Source: 66-474 sp039923855 (GTDB taxonomy: Bacteria; Pseudomonadota; Gammaproteobacteria; Xanthomonadales; Rhodanobacteraceae). From it: 64,000 bases of DNA. Below the pieces are notes generated by a model that was given only the letters and a program-made list of their open reading frames with translations, made no database searches and had not been told where the DNA came from. The stretch spans positions 20,219 to 84,218 of the forward strand of contig JBDTBW010000089.1 of NCBI GenBank assembly GCA_039923855.1. Reading direction: 5' to 3'. Made by a program: the position numbers and the translations under genes. Each line of letters begins with the position of its first letter. Within the stretch, counting starts at the first letter, position 1. Of the stretch, positions 17,140-28,792 are shown piece by piece.

Positions 17140-18084
17140 ATGAATCTGCGCGATCTTCGCTATCTCGTGGCCCTGGCCGAGCACCGCCATTTCGGCCGCG
17201 CTGCCGCGGCCAGCTTCGTCAGCCAGCCGACGCTGTCCACGCAGATCCGCAAACTCGAGGACGAGCTCGGCGTGACCCTGGTGGAACGCGCGCCGCGCAA
17301 GGTGCTGTTGACGGAGGTCGGCCGCGAAATCGTGGCGCGCGCGCATGATGTGCTCAATGAGGTCGAGCAGATCCGCGCCATCGCACGGCGCACGCACGAT
17401 CCCGAAGCCGGCACCGTGCGGCTCGGCATCTTCCCGACGCTTGGCCCTTATCTGCTGCCGCATGTGGTGCCGGAAATCCGCGAACGCTTTCCAAAACTCG
17501 AGTTGCTGCTGGTCGAGGAAAAAACCGAGGAAGTACTCAAGCGTCTGCGCGAGGGCAAGCTCGACGCCGGCATCCTGGCGCTGCCGATCCACGACGACAC
17601 CCTGCACGCCGAATTCCTGTTCGAGGAACCGTTCATGCTGGCGGTGCCCGCTGAGCATCCGCTGGCTTCGAAATCGGCGTTGAAGCTTTCCGATCTGGAG
17701 GACGAACGCCTGTTGTTGCTGGAAGACGGCCATTGTCTGCGTGAGCAGGCGCTGGAAGTGTGCCGCATGACGGGCGCCGGCGAAAAGACGGGCTTCCGCG
17801 CGACCAGCCTGGAAACGCTCCGCCAGATGGTCGCGGCCGGCGTCGGCATCACCCTGCTGCCGGTGCTGGCGGTCAAACCACCCATCGTGCAGGCCGGCAA
17901 TGTGCGCCTGGTCGAATTCCACGGACGTGCGCCGAGAAGGCGCATCGCCATGCTCTGGCGTCGGAGTTCGGCGCTGGCACCGTTTCTCAAAAACCTCGCC
18001 AGGATATTCCGCAAGATACCGCTTGAGTTGTTCGATACCCATTCGCTGGTGGCGACACGCGCGCCGCGCCGCCGCAAGCGATAA
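17140..18084 (+). CDS. oxyR: OxyR, hydrogen peroxide-sensing LysR regulator
   Basis: LysR-family activator of peroxide defence, 314 aa. Residues 1-60 form the winged helix-turn-helix (MNLRDLRYLVALAEHRHFGRAA). The redox pair is present at exactly the E. coli positions, Cys199 (DGHCLREQ) and Cys208 (LEVCRM). This separates it from other LysR proteins, so I am confident in the name. It is followed 238 bp downstream by katG with an OxyR-like operator between them. Its own upstream region has two ATCGAT palindromes (17096-17101 and 17114-17119) that could serve autoregulation; that is only a suggestion. Confidence 0.95.
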   Translation: MNLRDLRYLVALAEHRHFGRAAAASFVSQPTLSTQIRKLEDELGVTLVERAPRKVLLTEVGREIVARAHDVLNEVEQIRAIARRTHDPEAGTVRLGIFPTLGPYLLPHVVPEIRERFPKLELLLVEEKTEEVLKRLREGKLDAGILALPIHDDTLHAEFLFEEPFMLAVPAEHPLASKSALKLSDLEDERLLLLEDGHCLREQALEVCRMTGAGEKTGFRATSLETLRQMVAAGVGITLLPVLAVKPPIVQAGNVRLVEFHGRAPRRRIAMLWRRSSALAPFLKNLARIFRKIPLELFDTHSLVATRAPRRRKR

Positions 18085-18151
18085 GTCGATCGATGTCGTT
18101 GGTCGCGGGCCGCAAGGCTTGTCGCGATCGCACCGGGCAGGATGCAACTAG

Positions 18152-18188
18152 ATAGACCTCATCTATCGTTTTGATCGCATCAATCAAT
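18152..18188 (+). promoter_or_regulatory. Probable OxyR operator upstream of katG
   Basis: Four tetramers at exact 7-nt spacing: ATAG (18152), CTAT (18163), ATCG (18174), CAAT (18185). The OxyR consensus is ATAG-N7-CTAT-N7-ATAG-N7-CTAT, so 14 of 16 tetramer positions match and the first half is perfect. It lies 135 bp before the katG start, consistent with activation by the OxyR encoded just upstream. Confidence 0.7.
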
Positions 18189-18322
18189 TTCATCATGCAT
18201 TCGGCCTGCGCTACGCTCATTCAGTACAACTGCCTGGCGGCCGCCGCGATCGATACACAACCAGCGCGCCAAGAGCCTTTCAGATTGTCCACGCCATTTC
18301 TTGCGTATTAGAGGAGAGAGCC

Positions 18323-20584
<2,262 letters not shown>

Positions 20585-20638
20585 GTCTTGCTTCGGAATC
20601 TGGACTGATCGAGTTTCGTGAGTCGCAAGTTCTTCACC

Positions 20639-20675
20639 GGAACCTCCTGGCCCAAACATCATGCCAGGAGGTTCC
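20639..20675 (+). terminator. Perfect 13-bp hairpin downstream of katG
   Basis: GGAACCTCCTGGC, an 11-nt loop, then GCCAGGAGGTTCC, 54 nt after the katG stop. There is no T-run after it, so it is either a Rho-assisted terminator, an mRNA-stabilising hairpin or a protein-binding palindrome. Confidence 0.5.
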
Positions 20676-20782
20676 ACTTCGGTACTGTCCATGATTCGGG
20701 AAAGCTCAAGAAACGGACGCCATAAAACGCTGGCCGCGGATCCCGATTAAAGTCATCACGCGTCATTTCGGGGAGACACGCG

Positions 20783-21385
20783 ATGCGTCATTGGCTGCTG
20801 GCTGGATTGCTGATACTGGCCGCGTTCGGCGGCTGGTCGTGGTCACGGCATCGGCCGATCGCCCGCACCGCGGGTGTGCTGGCGCCGGATGATCCGGTGC
20901 AGACCGATCTCGACGGCGTGCAGCCCCCAATTGCCTTCCAGGACGCCACCCTGCATCCGCTGGCGAAATTCACGCTGAGCGCGCGCGTTTTGTCGCGCGA
21001 CGATTATCGGTTCGATGCAGGCTCCGCGTTGTCACCAACCGATCTGGCGCTGGGCTGGGGCCGCATGTCCGACAGCGCGGTGTTGCGCGACATCGACATC
21101 GAACAAGGCGTGCGTTTCTACACTTGGCGTGTGCATGCCTTCCCGATTCCGCGACGCGAAATCGAAACCCACAGCGCCAACATGCACATGATCCCGGCCG
21201 ACAAGCTGGTCCAACACGATCTGGCACAAGTCCGTGTCGGCGATGTGATCACCTTGGACGGCTTGCTGGTGGAAGCCGACCGCCCCGGCGGCTGGCGCTG
21301 GCGCAGTTCGCTGACCCGCGACGACACCGGCGACGGCGCCTGTGAATTGGTCTATATCAAGGATCTTTCGATCGCACCGCGTTGA
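20783..21385 (+). CDS. Membrane-anchored conserved hypothetical protein
   Basis: I do not recognise a named domain. A 200-aa protein with one N-terminal hydrophobic segment (LLAGLLILAAFGGWSW) that could be an uncleaved anchor, then a soluble domain with blocks PIAFQDATLHPLAKFTLSARVLSR, LALGWGRMSDSAVL and ANMHMIPA. It ends with a segment resembling a catalytic or binding strand (DGDGACELVYIKDL-like). GGGGAG precedes the ATG. It stands alone, with a long gap to katG and a convergent apt downstream. Confidence 0.7.
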   Translation: MRHWLLAGLLILAAFGGWSWSRHRPIARTAGVLAPDDPVQTDLDGVQPPIAFQDATLHPLAKFTLSARVLSRDDYRFDAGSALSPTDLALGWGRMSDSAVLRDIDIEQGVRFYTWRVHAFPIPRREIETHSANMHMIPADKLVQHDLAQVRVGDVITLDGLLVEADRPGGWRWRSSLTRDDTGDGACELVYIKDLSIAPR

Positions 21386-21396
21386 ACACGCGTAGC

Positions 21397-21957
21397 TCAA
21401 TAACGCAATAATGCGTGCAAGGGAGCGCGATCCCGCCAACGTTCGCGGCCACCCAGCGACGTGAGCTCGATCACCACGCAGGCACCGGCGATCTCGGCAT
21501 CGAGATCCAGGGCCAATTGTCGTGCCGCCTCCAGGGTACCGCCCGTCGCCAGCACGTCGTCCACGATCAGCACCCTCGCTCCCGGTTCCAGCGCATCGGC
21601 GTGCGCTTCGAGCCGAGCCTCCCCATATTCCAGGTCGTAATCGACGGCGACGGTCTGCGCCGGCAGCCGGCCGGCTTTGCACAAAGGAACAAAGCCCGCA
21701 TCCAGCGCGTGCGCCATGGCCGCGCCGAAGATGAACCCGCGCGCTTCGATGCCCAGCACCGTGTCGATGCGGCGGGCGCGCCACGGCGAAATCAATGCAT
21801 CGATGCAGATGGCGAACGCGCCGGGATCGGCCAGCAGCGGTGTGACGTCCTTGAAGGTAACCCCGGGCTTGGGAAAGTCCGGAACATCACGGATCAGCCT
21901 GGCCAGCCCATGCTTCGAGGTATGCCTTGGCACCAAGGCGAGATTGACGTTGCTCAT
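21397..21957 (-). CDS. apt: Adenine phosphoribosyltransferase
   Basis: Purine salvage enzyme converting adenine and PRPP to AMP; 186 aa. The PRPP-binding motif VLIVDDVLATGGTLEAA is complete. N-terminal VPDFPKPGVTFKDVTPLL and GIEARGFIFGAAMA are diagnostic of APRT. The upstream DUF2007 gene ends 2 nt before this start, suggesting co-transcription. Confidence 0.96.
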   Translation of the reverse strand: MSNVNLALVPRHTSKHGLARLIRDVPDFPKPGVTFKDVTPLLADPGAFAICIDALISPWRARRIDTVLGIEARGFIFGAAMAHALDAGFVPLCKAGRLPAQTVAVDYDLEYGEARLEAHADALEPGARVLIVDDVLATGGTLEAARQLALDLDAEIAGACVVIELTSLGGRERWRDRAPLHALLRY

Positions 21958-21959
21958 GC

Positions 21960-22229
21960 CTAGGCATACTGCAAGCCTGATGCCAATCCGCCTTCTTCGG
22001 CCACCACTCTGGCCTCGCCCAGCATCGCCTCGGCTTCACGCACCAGCGGTTCGGCGGATTCCAGGCAAACTTCCGGCACGCTGACGGTGACGAAATCGCG
22101 CGCCGGCAACTGGCCGACGCCGCCGATAAGGTATTCGCCGTTGACGAAGCACGGGATACCCGCCTGATCGAGCACGTCCTTGACCAGATGGGCATCGATC
22201 AGATTTTCCGCGCGATAGACAATACGCAT
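21960..22229 (-). CDS. DUF2007 small protein
   Basis: 89-aa cytoplasmic protein beginning MRIVYRAENLIDAHLVKDVLDQAGIP, the hallmark of DUF2007 (a ferredoxin-like fold annotated as putative signal-transducing protein, function unknown). I chose the start at 22229 rather than upstream in-frame codons that would run into the divergent glnS region. No clear ribosome binding site is seen. Probably co-transcribed with apt. Confidence 0.8.
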   Translation of the reverse strand: MRIVYRAENLIDAHLVKDVLDQAGIPCFVNGEYLIGGVGQLPARDFVTVSVPEVCLESAEPLVREAEAMLGEARVVAEEGGLASGLQYA

Positions 22230-22365
22230 GGCGTCATTATGCGCTATCCGAAGCGCGTGAATGCGGTCATCCATGTCCGCACTCTTCAAAAAAATCCACA
22301 ACATTGGGCAGCGCCGACGCCAGAGGGCCGGTAAACTTGCGCGCTTTGACGCAAACCCAAAAGTC

Positions 22366-24099
22366 ATGTCTGACGACACGCACGTTGTCAACAATTTCAT
22401 CCGCCAGATCGTGGCGGCGGATAAGGCCTCCGGCAAGCACGGCGGTCGCGTCGCCACGCGCTTTCCGCCGGAACCCAACGGTTATCTGCATTTGGGCCAC
22501 GCCAAATCGATTTGCCTGAACTTCGGCATCGCCGCGGAGAACGGCGGCACCTGCAACTTGCGTTTCGACGACACCAATCCGGGCAAGGAGGAAATCGAAT
22601 TTGTCGAGGCGATCAAGGCCGACCTGCACTGGCTCGGCTTCGAATGGAACACGCTGCGCCACGCCTCGGATTATTTCGAGGTATTCCATCTCGGCGCCTT
22701 GAAACTCATCCGGCTCGATCTCGCCTACGTCGATGATCTGGACGCAGAGCAGGTGCGCGAATACCGCGGCACGCTGACCGAGCCGGGCCGGCCTTCACCG
22801 TTCCGCGATCGTTCGGTCGACGAGAATCTCGATCTGTTCCAGCGAATGCGCGCCGGTGAGTTCGCCGACGGCTCGCGCACGCTGCGCGCGAAGATCGACA
22901 TGGCATCCGGCAACATCAATCTGCGCGATCCGGCGATCTACCGCATCCGCAAGGTGCCGCACCAGAATACCGGTGACGCGTGGCCGATCTATCCGATGTA
23001 CGACTACGCGCACTGCGTGTCCGACGCGGTGGAGGGCATCACCCATTCGCTGTGCACGCTGGAGTTCGAGGATCACCGCCCGCTGTACGACTGGTTCCTG
23101 GAAAAGCTCGATCTGCCGAATGATCCAACGTTGACGCAACTGCTGCCTGACGCGGGTTTGTGGTTGCAACCTTCGACGCCGCAGCAGATCGAATTCGCAC
23201 GCGGCAATCTCGACTACACGGTGATGAGCAAACGCAAGTTACTCGAACTGGTCACCGACAAACTGGTCGACGGCTGGGACGATCCGCGCATGCCCACCTT
23301 GTCCGGTGTGCGCCGGCGCGGTTTCACGCCGGCGGCGATCCGCACGTTCTGGGAACGCGCCGGCGTCACCAAGCAAAACAGCGTGATCGAATACGGCGTG
23401 CTGGAGAATTGCGTACGCGAGGACCTGGACGCCAATGCGCCACGACGCATGGCGGTGCTTGATCCACTGAAGCTGGTGTTGACCAACCTGCCAGTGAGCC
23501 ACGAAGAAACACTAACCTTTCCCAATCACCCCAAGAACGGAGCATTCGGCACACGCAAGGTGCCGTTCTCGCGAGAACTGTGGATCGAGCGCGAGGACTT
23601 TATGGAAATTCCGGTGAAAGGTTTTCACCGCCTCGTGCCAAACGGCGAAGTGCGCCTGCGCGGCCTCGGCATTATCCGTTGCGAGGAAATCGTCAAGGAT
23701 GCGAGCGGCGCGATCGCCGAACTGCGCTGCACGCTCGATCCCGAAACGCGACAGGGCTTGCCCGGCGCCAACCGCAAGGTCAAGGGCACCATCCACTGGG
23801 TCAGCGCGAAGCACGCAATCGAGGCCGAAGTGCGCCTGCACGATCGCCTGTTCGACGTTCCCAATCCTGACAACGATGCCGACGGCAAGACCTATCGCGA
23901 TCACTTGAATCCGAATTCGCGCCGTGTCGTGCGCGGCTTTCTCGAACCCTCGTTGCGCGACGCGCAACCCGAACAACATTTCCAGTTCGAGCGGCTGGGT
24001 TACTTCGTCGCAGATCGCCACGACCACGCACCCAGCAAGCCGGTGTTTAACCGCGCGGTGACGCTGCGGGATTCGTGGGCGCCTGGCAAATCGCTTTGA
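22366..24099 (+). CDS. glnS: Glutaminyl-tRNA synthetase
   Basis: Class I aminoacyl-tRNA synthetase charging tRNA-Gln. With the start MSDDTHVVNN it has 577 aa, close to the usual 555-580. The HIGH-type motif is HLGH (residues 42-45, in PEPNGYLHLGHAKS) and the KMSKS-type motif is VMSKRKL. The C-terminal anticodon-binding beta-barrels are complete (WIEREDFME, KVKGTIHWV). An in-frame start at 22261 would add 35 poorly conserved residues and overlap the divergent DUF2007 leader, so it was not used. Confidence 0.96.
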   Translation: MSDDTHVVNNFIRQIVAADKASGKHGGRVATRFPPEPNGYLHLGHAKSICLNFGIAAENGGTCNLRFDDTNPGKEEIEFVEAIKADLHWLGFEWNTLRHASDYFEVFHLGALKLIRLDLAYVDDLDAEQVREYRGTLTEPGRPSPFRDRSVDENLDLFQRMRAGEFADGSRTLRAKIDMASGNINLRDPAIYRIRKVPHQNTGDAWPIYPMYDYAHCVSDAVEGITHSLCTLEFEDHRPLYDWFLEKLDLPNDPTLTQLLPDAGLWLQPSTPQQIEFARGNLDYTVMSKRKLLELVTDKLVDGWDDPRMPTLSGVRRRGFTPAAIRTFWERAGVTKQNSVIEYGVLENCVREDLDANAPRRMAVLDPLKLVLTNLPVSHEETLTFPNHPKNGAFGTRKVPFSRELWIEREDFMEIPVKGFHRLVPNGEVRLRGLGIIRCEEIVKDASGAIAELRCTLDPETRQGLPGANRKVKGTIHWVSAKHAIEAEVRLHDRLFDVPNPDNDADGKTYRDHLNPNSRRVVRGFLEPSLRDAQPEQHFQFERLGYFVADRHDHAPSKPVFNRAVTLRDSWAPGKSL

Positions 24100-24181
24100 C
24101 GTCAAGCAATAAAAGCAATACAGAAAATGAACCTGACCCCTTTGATTGATGCTGGCTCCCCGCCCCCGGAAGGAGAACATC

Positions 24182-24625
24182 ATGACCCCCGCAACCGCCA
24201 TCAAACCGCCCGTCTGGTATTGGATCGTCGCGTGGCTTGCGCTCCTGTGGATGCTCATCGGCGTCGCCGCCTGGTTTATGGATCTGACGATGGATGAAGC
24301 TTCGGCCGCGCAGTTGAGCGATGCGCAGCGCCAATTGTACGCGCTACGACCGCAGTGGCTCTTCATCGTCTACGCGATCGCCATTTTCAGCGGATTGCTG
24401 GGAGCGATCGCCCTGCTCTTGCGCAAAACCTGGGCGACACCGTTGCTGGCTCTTTCGCTCATCGCGGTCATCGTGCAATTCGGCTATACATTTTTCGGAC
24501 TGGGGGCAATCAAGCTGCTGGGCGCGGCGACGGCACTCCCCTTCCCCATCGTCATTTTCGTCACCGGTGTTTTTCTGTTGTGGTTCTCGATGTCGGCAAA
24601 ACAGCGGGGATGGATCGCGGCCTGA
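24182..24625 (+). CDS. Small four-helix membrane protein, unknown
   Basis: 147 aa with four hydrophobic segments (YWIVAWLALLWMLIGVAAWFM, WLFIVYAIAIFSGLLGAIAL, PLLALSLIAVIVQFGYTFF, FPIVIFVTGVFLLWFSM). It resembles the small DoxX-like or sugar-transporter-like membrane proteins often left unnamed; I cannot assign a function. AAGGAG lies 6 nt before the ATG. Confidence 0.75.
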   Translation: MTPATAIKPPVWYWIVAWLALLWMLIGVAAWFMDLTMDEASAAQLSDAQRQLYALRPQWLFIVYAIAIFSGLLGAIALLLRKTWATPLLALSLIAVIVQFGYTFFGLGAIKLLGAATALPFPIVIFVTGVFLLWFSMSAKQRGWIAA

Positions 24626-24705
24626 TCGCACGATGGGGAGGAAATGCCCCCTACCCCCGCGGTAGACTCTCGTACAGTTGCGGAGAAGGCCTGCCGGGAG
24701 TCCAC

Positions 24706-25122
24706 ATGCCGGAAGATCAAGAATCGGAACAGATCGCGATGATGCAGCGTCTGGTCGAGATGTCGGCGCAGCGTTCGTACCTGAATGCCGAACGCACCCT
24801 GTCGGTGTGGACCCGCACCGCGCTGGCACTGATGGTCTTCGGCATCGCGGTTGATCGCTTCGGGCTGCTGTTGCGGCACGACACGACCGCGGGTCACCCG
24901 CTTCAAGATCCTCTGTCGACCCTGGGTGGCGTGATCCTGGTTGCGTTGGGCGTGCTGATGGCGTTGGCGACCGGCATCCGGTTTCTGATGTACGCCAGGG
25001 CCTATCGTTGCGAGTTCCAAGTCCCGCTGCGGCATGGTCCCTCGCTCGCTTTCGCATTCGCGATGGGCGTGGCGATCATCGGTGCCGCGCTGTTGATTGC
25101 TCTCTTCCTCGTCACCGGATGA
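24706..25122 (+). CDS. DUF202 (YidH-like) membrane protein
   Basis: 138 aa. LNAERTLSVWTRTALALMVFGIAVDRFG is the DUF202 signature (RT-L-W-RTAL), followed by a second and third hydrophobic helix. YidH/YidG-type inner-membrane proteins have no established role. The start at 24706 is preceded by GGGAG. It ends just before the next gene. Confidence 0.85.
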   Translation: MPEDQESEQIAMMQRLVEMSAQRSYLNAERTLSVWTRTALALMVFGIAVDRFGLLLRHDTTAGHPLQDPLSTLGGVILVALGVLMALATGIRFLMYARAYRCEFQVPLRHGPSLAFAFAMGVAIIGAALLIALFLVTG

Positions 25123-25168
25123 ATGGCTGACTGCGTACCGTACTCTCACAAGGGTTCAAAAGGCCGTC

Positions 25169-25663
25169 ATGAACTGGGAGATGATTGGTGCGATCGGGCA
25201 ACTCGGGGCCGCCATTGGCGTGGTCCCCTCGCTGATCTATCTGGCCATCCAGGTGCGCGACCAGAACAAGGAGCGCGGCCGCGCTTCGCTGGATCTGTTG
25301 AGCCTGCAATGGGCGGACCTCATCCGGTCGATCAACGAGAGTCCGGATTTCGGGCTGATCTATCTGCGCGGATTGCAGTCTTACGAGGAGCTCGATCCGC
25401 AGTCGAAAATCCGCTTCGGCGCCTATTTGCTGCGCTTCTGCAAACAGTTCGAGGGAATGTATTTTCATTATCTCGACGGCACGCTCAGGCAATCGACGTG
25501 GGTCGCACTGGAACGATCCATGGCCGACGTGTTCGCCTACCCCGGCGCACAGGCGTGGTGGCGCAGCCGCAAGCACTGGTACACCGATGAAACCTGCCGC
25601 GTCATCGATCGCCTGATCGCCGAAGTCGGCAAGCCGCAGGCCTATTCGGGTTTTACCGGCTAA
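25169..25663 (+). CDS. Conserved hypothetical protein with one N-terminal membrane segment
   Basis: 164 aa. One hydrophobic N-terminal helix (MIGAIGQLGAAIGVVPSLIYLAIQV) is followed by a charged helical cytoplasmic domain containing LRGLQSYEELD, a Trp-rich TWVALERSMADVF and AWWRSRKHWY. This architecture recurs in many proteobacteria without known function. An alternative start at 25097 overlaps the DUF202 gene and was not used. Confidence 0.7.
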   Translation: MNWEMIGAIGQLGAAIGVVPSLIYLAIQVRDQNKERGRASLDLLSLQWADLIRSINESPDFGLIYLRGLQSYEELDPQSKIRFGAYLLRFCKQFEGMYFHYLDGTLRQSTWVALERSMADVFAYPGAQAWWRSRKHWYTDETCRVIDRLIAEVGKPQAYSGFTG

Positions 25664-25712
25664 GCCGGCAGCGGCTGGGTGTCACGCCTTTTCCTGCCGA
25701 AAAAAAACGCGG

Positions 25713-26249
25713 TCACATCCTGATCGGCCCCTGCACATGACATTTGTCGCGCGCGCTGCGCGCGTTCTGCACCGCGACGGCGTTGCCCTTCAACTGCTTG
25801 ATCTCCAGCACCGTCTGCCAGTTGCGCATGCACAGACCGCCGAGTTTTGGCCCCAGCGAATACGAACGGCGTGCGTCGTTTTCCGCGGTCGTATAGTCCT
25901 TCGCGCGCACCGCGAGTTCCGCGCGGTATTGCAGGATGTCCGGCGCATCGGGCGCGAGCCGCAGCGCAGCATCCGTCTTGGCGATCGCGGCTTCGACATT
26001 GCCGGCAGCTTCCGCGTTGTGCGCATCCTTCAACGTCTCGTCGACTGCGGGATTGCGCAACGGCGCGACCTCGAGCACCGAGGTGTCGCGGGTGCCGGCA
26101 GCGCGGATCGACGCCACGACGTCGTGATCGGGCGCGCGCATGGTCTGCGCGGTCGGCGCCGGCGGTTGCGAACACGCGGCTAGTAAGGCGAACGCCACGC
26201 CCGCGCAAAGAATCGGGAAGAAATGCCGCGACACGCTTGAAACCATCAT
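25713..26249 (-). CDS. TPR-like lipoprotein
   Basis: 178 aa: lipoprotein signal ending in the lipobox LLAAC (in CAGVAFALLAACSQPPAP), then a helical domain with tetratricopeptide-like repeats (KDAHNAEAAGNVEAAIAKTDAALRLAPDA, QYRAELAVRAKDYTTAENDARRSYSLGP) and two Cys (GLCMRN, DKCHVQ) near the end. Its start lies 5 nt after the mrcB stop, so it is probably co-translated with PBP1b. Tentatively it could be a PBP1b-associated outer-membrane lipoprotein in the manner of LpoB, but no sequence similarity to LpoB is evident; this is speculation from position. Confidence 0.75.
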   Translation of the reverse strand: MMVSSVSRHFFPILCAGVAFALLAACSQPPAPTAQTMRAPDHDVVASIRAAGTRDTSVLEVAPLRNPAVDETLKDAHNAEAAGNVEAAIAKTDAALRLAPDAPDILQYRAELAVRAKDYTTAENDARRSYSLGPKLGGLCMRNWQTVLEIKQLKGNAVAVQNARSARDKCHVQGPIRM

Positions 26250-26253
26250 TGCA

Positions 26254-28659
26254 TCAACGCTCCTGTTGTCCGCCGTCGTCGGGCGGCGGTTGGGGTGGTG
26301 GCGGCGCGGACGCTGGCAGCGCACCGTTGTTGTTGTTGCTGCTGTCGTTGTCATTGTCGCCGCCGACACCGGCGCCGAAGAAGTCGCGCACCTGTTGCAT
26401 GAAACAACCGCCCGACGCCGCAGGCGCATAGCCGTTGATGAAGGGATACTGATGCGCGCCGTTGCAATCGGCTTGCGTACCTTCGCCCGTGCCGGGATCG
26501 ATCCACGCGAACTCCGTTCCCGAACCCGGTGATGCCGGCAGCGGTTGCGTCGGCAATTTCTGGAACAACGCCTGCCACACCCGCAACGCGCCGGTCGCGC
26601 CCCACAGACCCGTCGGTTTGTTGTCGTCGCGGCCGACCCACACTACCGCCAGATGCTGGCCGGTGAATCCCGCGAACCACGAATCGCGCTGGCTGTCGGA
26701 GGTGCCGGTCTTGCCCGCCGCGTGCAGCCACGACAACGAGGAATCGCCGAGCGCGGCGGCGGTGCCGTATTGCACGACCTGCTGCATCGCCCAGCGGGTC
26801 AAACGTTCCGCTGGTTGATATTCGCCCTGACCTTGCTGCACACCGTAACGCTTGATCGCCTCGCCCTTGGCGTTGGTCACACCGCGTAACGTCGACAGCG
26901 GCAGCGCGTGCCCGTCCGCGGCGAAGTATTGATACAACTGCGTCACCTGGAACGGGGACAAATCGATCGCGCCGAGCAGCAACGACGGATTGGCCGGCAC
27001 GTTGTCCAAGCCGAACGAGCGCAGGAATTTCGCCACCCGTTCGACGCCAAGCTGCATCCCCAGATGCACGCTGGCGAGGTTGTACGAATGCGCCAATGCC
27101 TCGACCATCGGCACGCGGCCGTGCGCGATGTGGTCGTCGTTGCTCGGCGACCACACCGTTCCATTCGGCTGGCGCAGCGAGATCGGGGTATCGTCCAGCA
27201 TCGACGAGAGATTCCAGCGCTGCGGTTGCGCCAATGCCATCAGGTAATAGAACGGTTTGATTGCCGAACCGATCGAACGGCGCGCGTCATAGGCGCGATT
27301 GAAACCGTGCAGATCGGACTGGCGACCGCCGACCATCGCCAGCACGCTGCCGTCGGCAGCATCGGTCACCACCACCGCGCCTTCCGCGGCGCGGCCGCGT
27401 TTGCCGAGCGAAGCCAGTGTCGAATCCAGCGCGCGCTCGGCGTAAATCTGCGCGGCGGGATCGAGCGTGGTGAACACCGACAAGCCGCCGCCGCGCAATT
27501 GCCCGTCGCTGAAATCCTGGGTGAGTTGCGCGCGCATCGCTTCCATGAAAGCCGGGAAGCGATCGGCCACCAGTTGCGGCACGGCGGAAACGCCAAGCGG
27601 CGTCGCTTTCGCCGCCCGCCATTGCGGATCGTCGAGCAGGCCGGTTTGATGGAACACGTCCAGCGCGATATTGCGTCGCGCCAGCGCGCGATCGGGATAA
27701 CGGCGCGGATCGTACAGGCTCGGCCCCTGGATCATCCCGACTAGCAAAGCATCTTCCTGCGGACGCAGGGTCTGCACGGGACGGCCGAAATAAAATTGAC
27801 TCGCCGCGGCGAACCCGTGCACCGCCTGATTGCCCTGCTGGCCCAAAAACACCTCGTTGCAATAGGCATCCAGAATCTGCCCCTTGCTGTAATGCGCCTC
27901 GATCAGCATCGACAATAGCGCTTCGTTGAACTTGCGGATGAAACTGCGATTGCGATCGAGAAAAAGATTGCGCACCAGTTGCTGGGTCAGCGTGGACGCA
28001 CCCTGCACCACATGGCCCGCGCGCAGGTTGGCGAACGCGGCGCGCAGGATCGCGGTGACGTCGATGCCGTGGTGATGCGCGAAATCGCGATCCTCGACCG
28101 CTTGCAAACCTGTCACCAGCAGCGGTGGCAATTCGTCCAGCCGCACCACCTGGCGTTCCTCTTGTTCTGCGCCATACAGCGTTGCAATGCGCGCGGGATC
28201 GAGATGGGTTTCGTGCAGCGTCTGCCCGGACGTCAGATCCTTGACGCTCGCGATCTGGCCATGCAACAGCGCGACCTGCACGCGACGCGGCAATTCGCCG
28301 CCATCGGGACCGGCGTAGCCACGGGAGGCGATGACGAAGTACTCGCCATCGCGATTGAAACTGCCGGGCACATGCGCAGCTACGTCAGGCGTGTACCCCG
28401 CGGCGGTCAGTTCCAGCGCCAGTGCGTCGGCGCTCATCGCAACGCCGATGCTAAGCCGCTGCGGCCGCGCGAACACGCGGGTCGGTTGCGAAAACGCGAT
28501 CTCGCCCACGCGCGAGCGCACGCGCGCGTCCAGCGTCAGCATGTACGGGATCAGGAACCCGAACGCGAAGCCCGCGCCGATCAACACCGGCCAGCGCAGC
28601 CAGGGCCACCCACGCGAGAAAGCCACGCGCGCGCGATCGGGGAAAGACGACTCGTTCAT
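26254..28659 (-). CDS. mrcB: Penicillin-binding protein 1B (bifunctional glycosyltransferase/transpeptidase)
   Basis: 801-aa class A PBP polymerising and cross-linking peptidoglycan. One N-terminal transmembrane helix (about 21-42) is followed by a UB2H-like region (DARVRSRVGEIAFSQPTRVFARP). The GT51 domain has the catalytic EDRDFAHHHGID and GASTLTQQLVRNLFL. The transpeptidase has SxxK in GSAIKPFYY, a SYNLA motif and GKTGTSDSQRDSWFAG. All key residues are intact. ATG at 28659 was preferred to the TTG at 28671. Confidence 0.95.
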   Translation of the reverse strand: MNESSFPDRARVAFSRGWPWLRWPVLIGAGFAFGFLIPYMLTLDARVRSRVGEIAFSQPTRVFARPQRLSIGVAMSADALALELTAAGYTPDVAAHVPGSFNRDGEYFVIASRGYAGPDGGELPRRVQVALLHGQIASVKDLTSGQTLHETHLDPARIATLYGAEQEERQVVRLDELPPLLVTGLQAVEDRDFAHHHGIDVTAILRAAFANLRAGHVVQGASTLTQQLVRNLFLDRNRSFIRKFNEALLSMLIEAHYSKGQILDAYCNEVFLGQQGNQAVHGFAAASQFYFGRPVQTLRPQEDALLVGMIQGPSLYDPRRYPDRALARRNIALDVFHQTGLLDDPQWRAAKATPLGVSAVPQLVADRFPAFMEAMRAQLTQDFSDGQLRGGGLSVFTTLDPAAQIYAERALDSTLASLGKRGRAAEGAVVVTDAADGSVLAMVGGRQSDLHGFNRAYDARRSIGSAIKPFYYLMALAQPQRWNLSSMLDDTPISLRQPNGTVWSPSNDDHIAHGRVPMVEALAHSYNLASVHLGMQLGVERVAKFLRSFGLDNVPANPSLLLGAIDLSPFQVTQLYQYFAADGHALPLSTLRGVTNAKGEAIKRYGVQQGQGEYQPAERLTRWAMQQVVQYGTAAALGDSSLSWLHAAGKTGTSDSQRDSWFAGFTGQHLAVVWVGRDDNKPTGLWGATGALRVWQALFQKLPTQPLPASPGSGTEFAWIDPGTGEGTQADCNGAHQYPFINGYAPAASGGCFMQQVRDFFGAGVGGDNDNDSSNNNNGALPASAPPPPQPPPDDGGQQER

Positions 28660-28792
28660 CCGGAGAGGCAAACCGAAAGTCGCGCAGTGTAAGGCATCCG
28701 GGTAAGCACAATGGAAAGTCGATTGCCCGGGGATTCAGACAACACGCGAGCATGAAACGTTCGCGGCAATCCATTCGCAATCCTGCCGGCCA

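Noticed and set aside
25713..26249. Calling the TPR lipoprotein LpoB
   Set aside because: Only position supports it; no LpoB-like sequence is visible.
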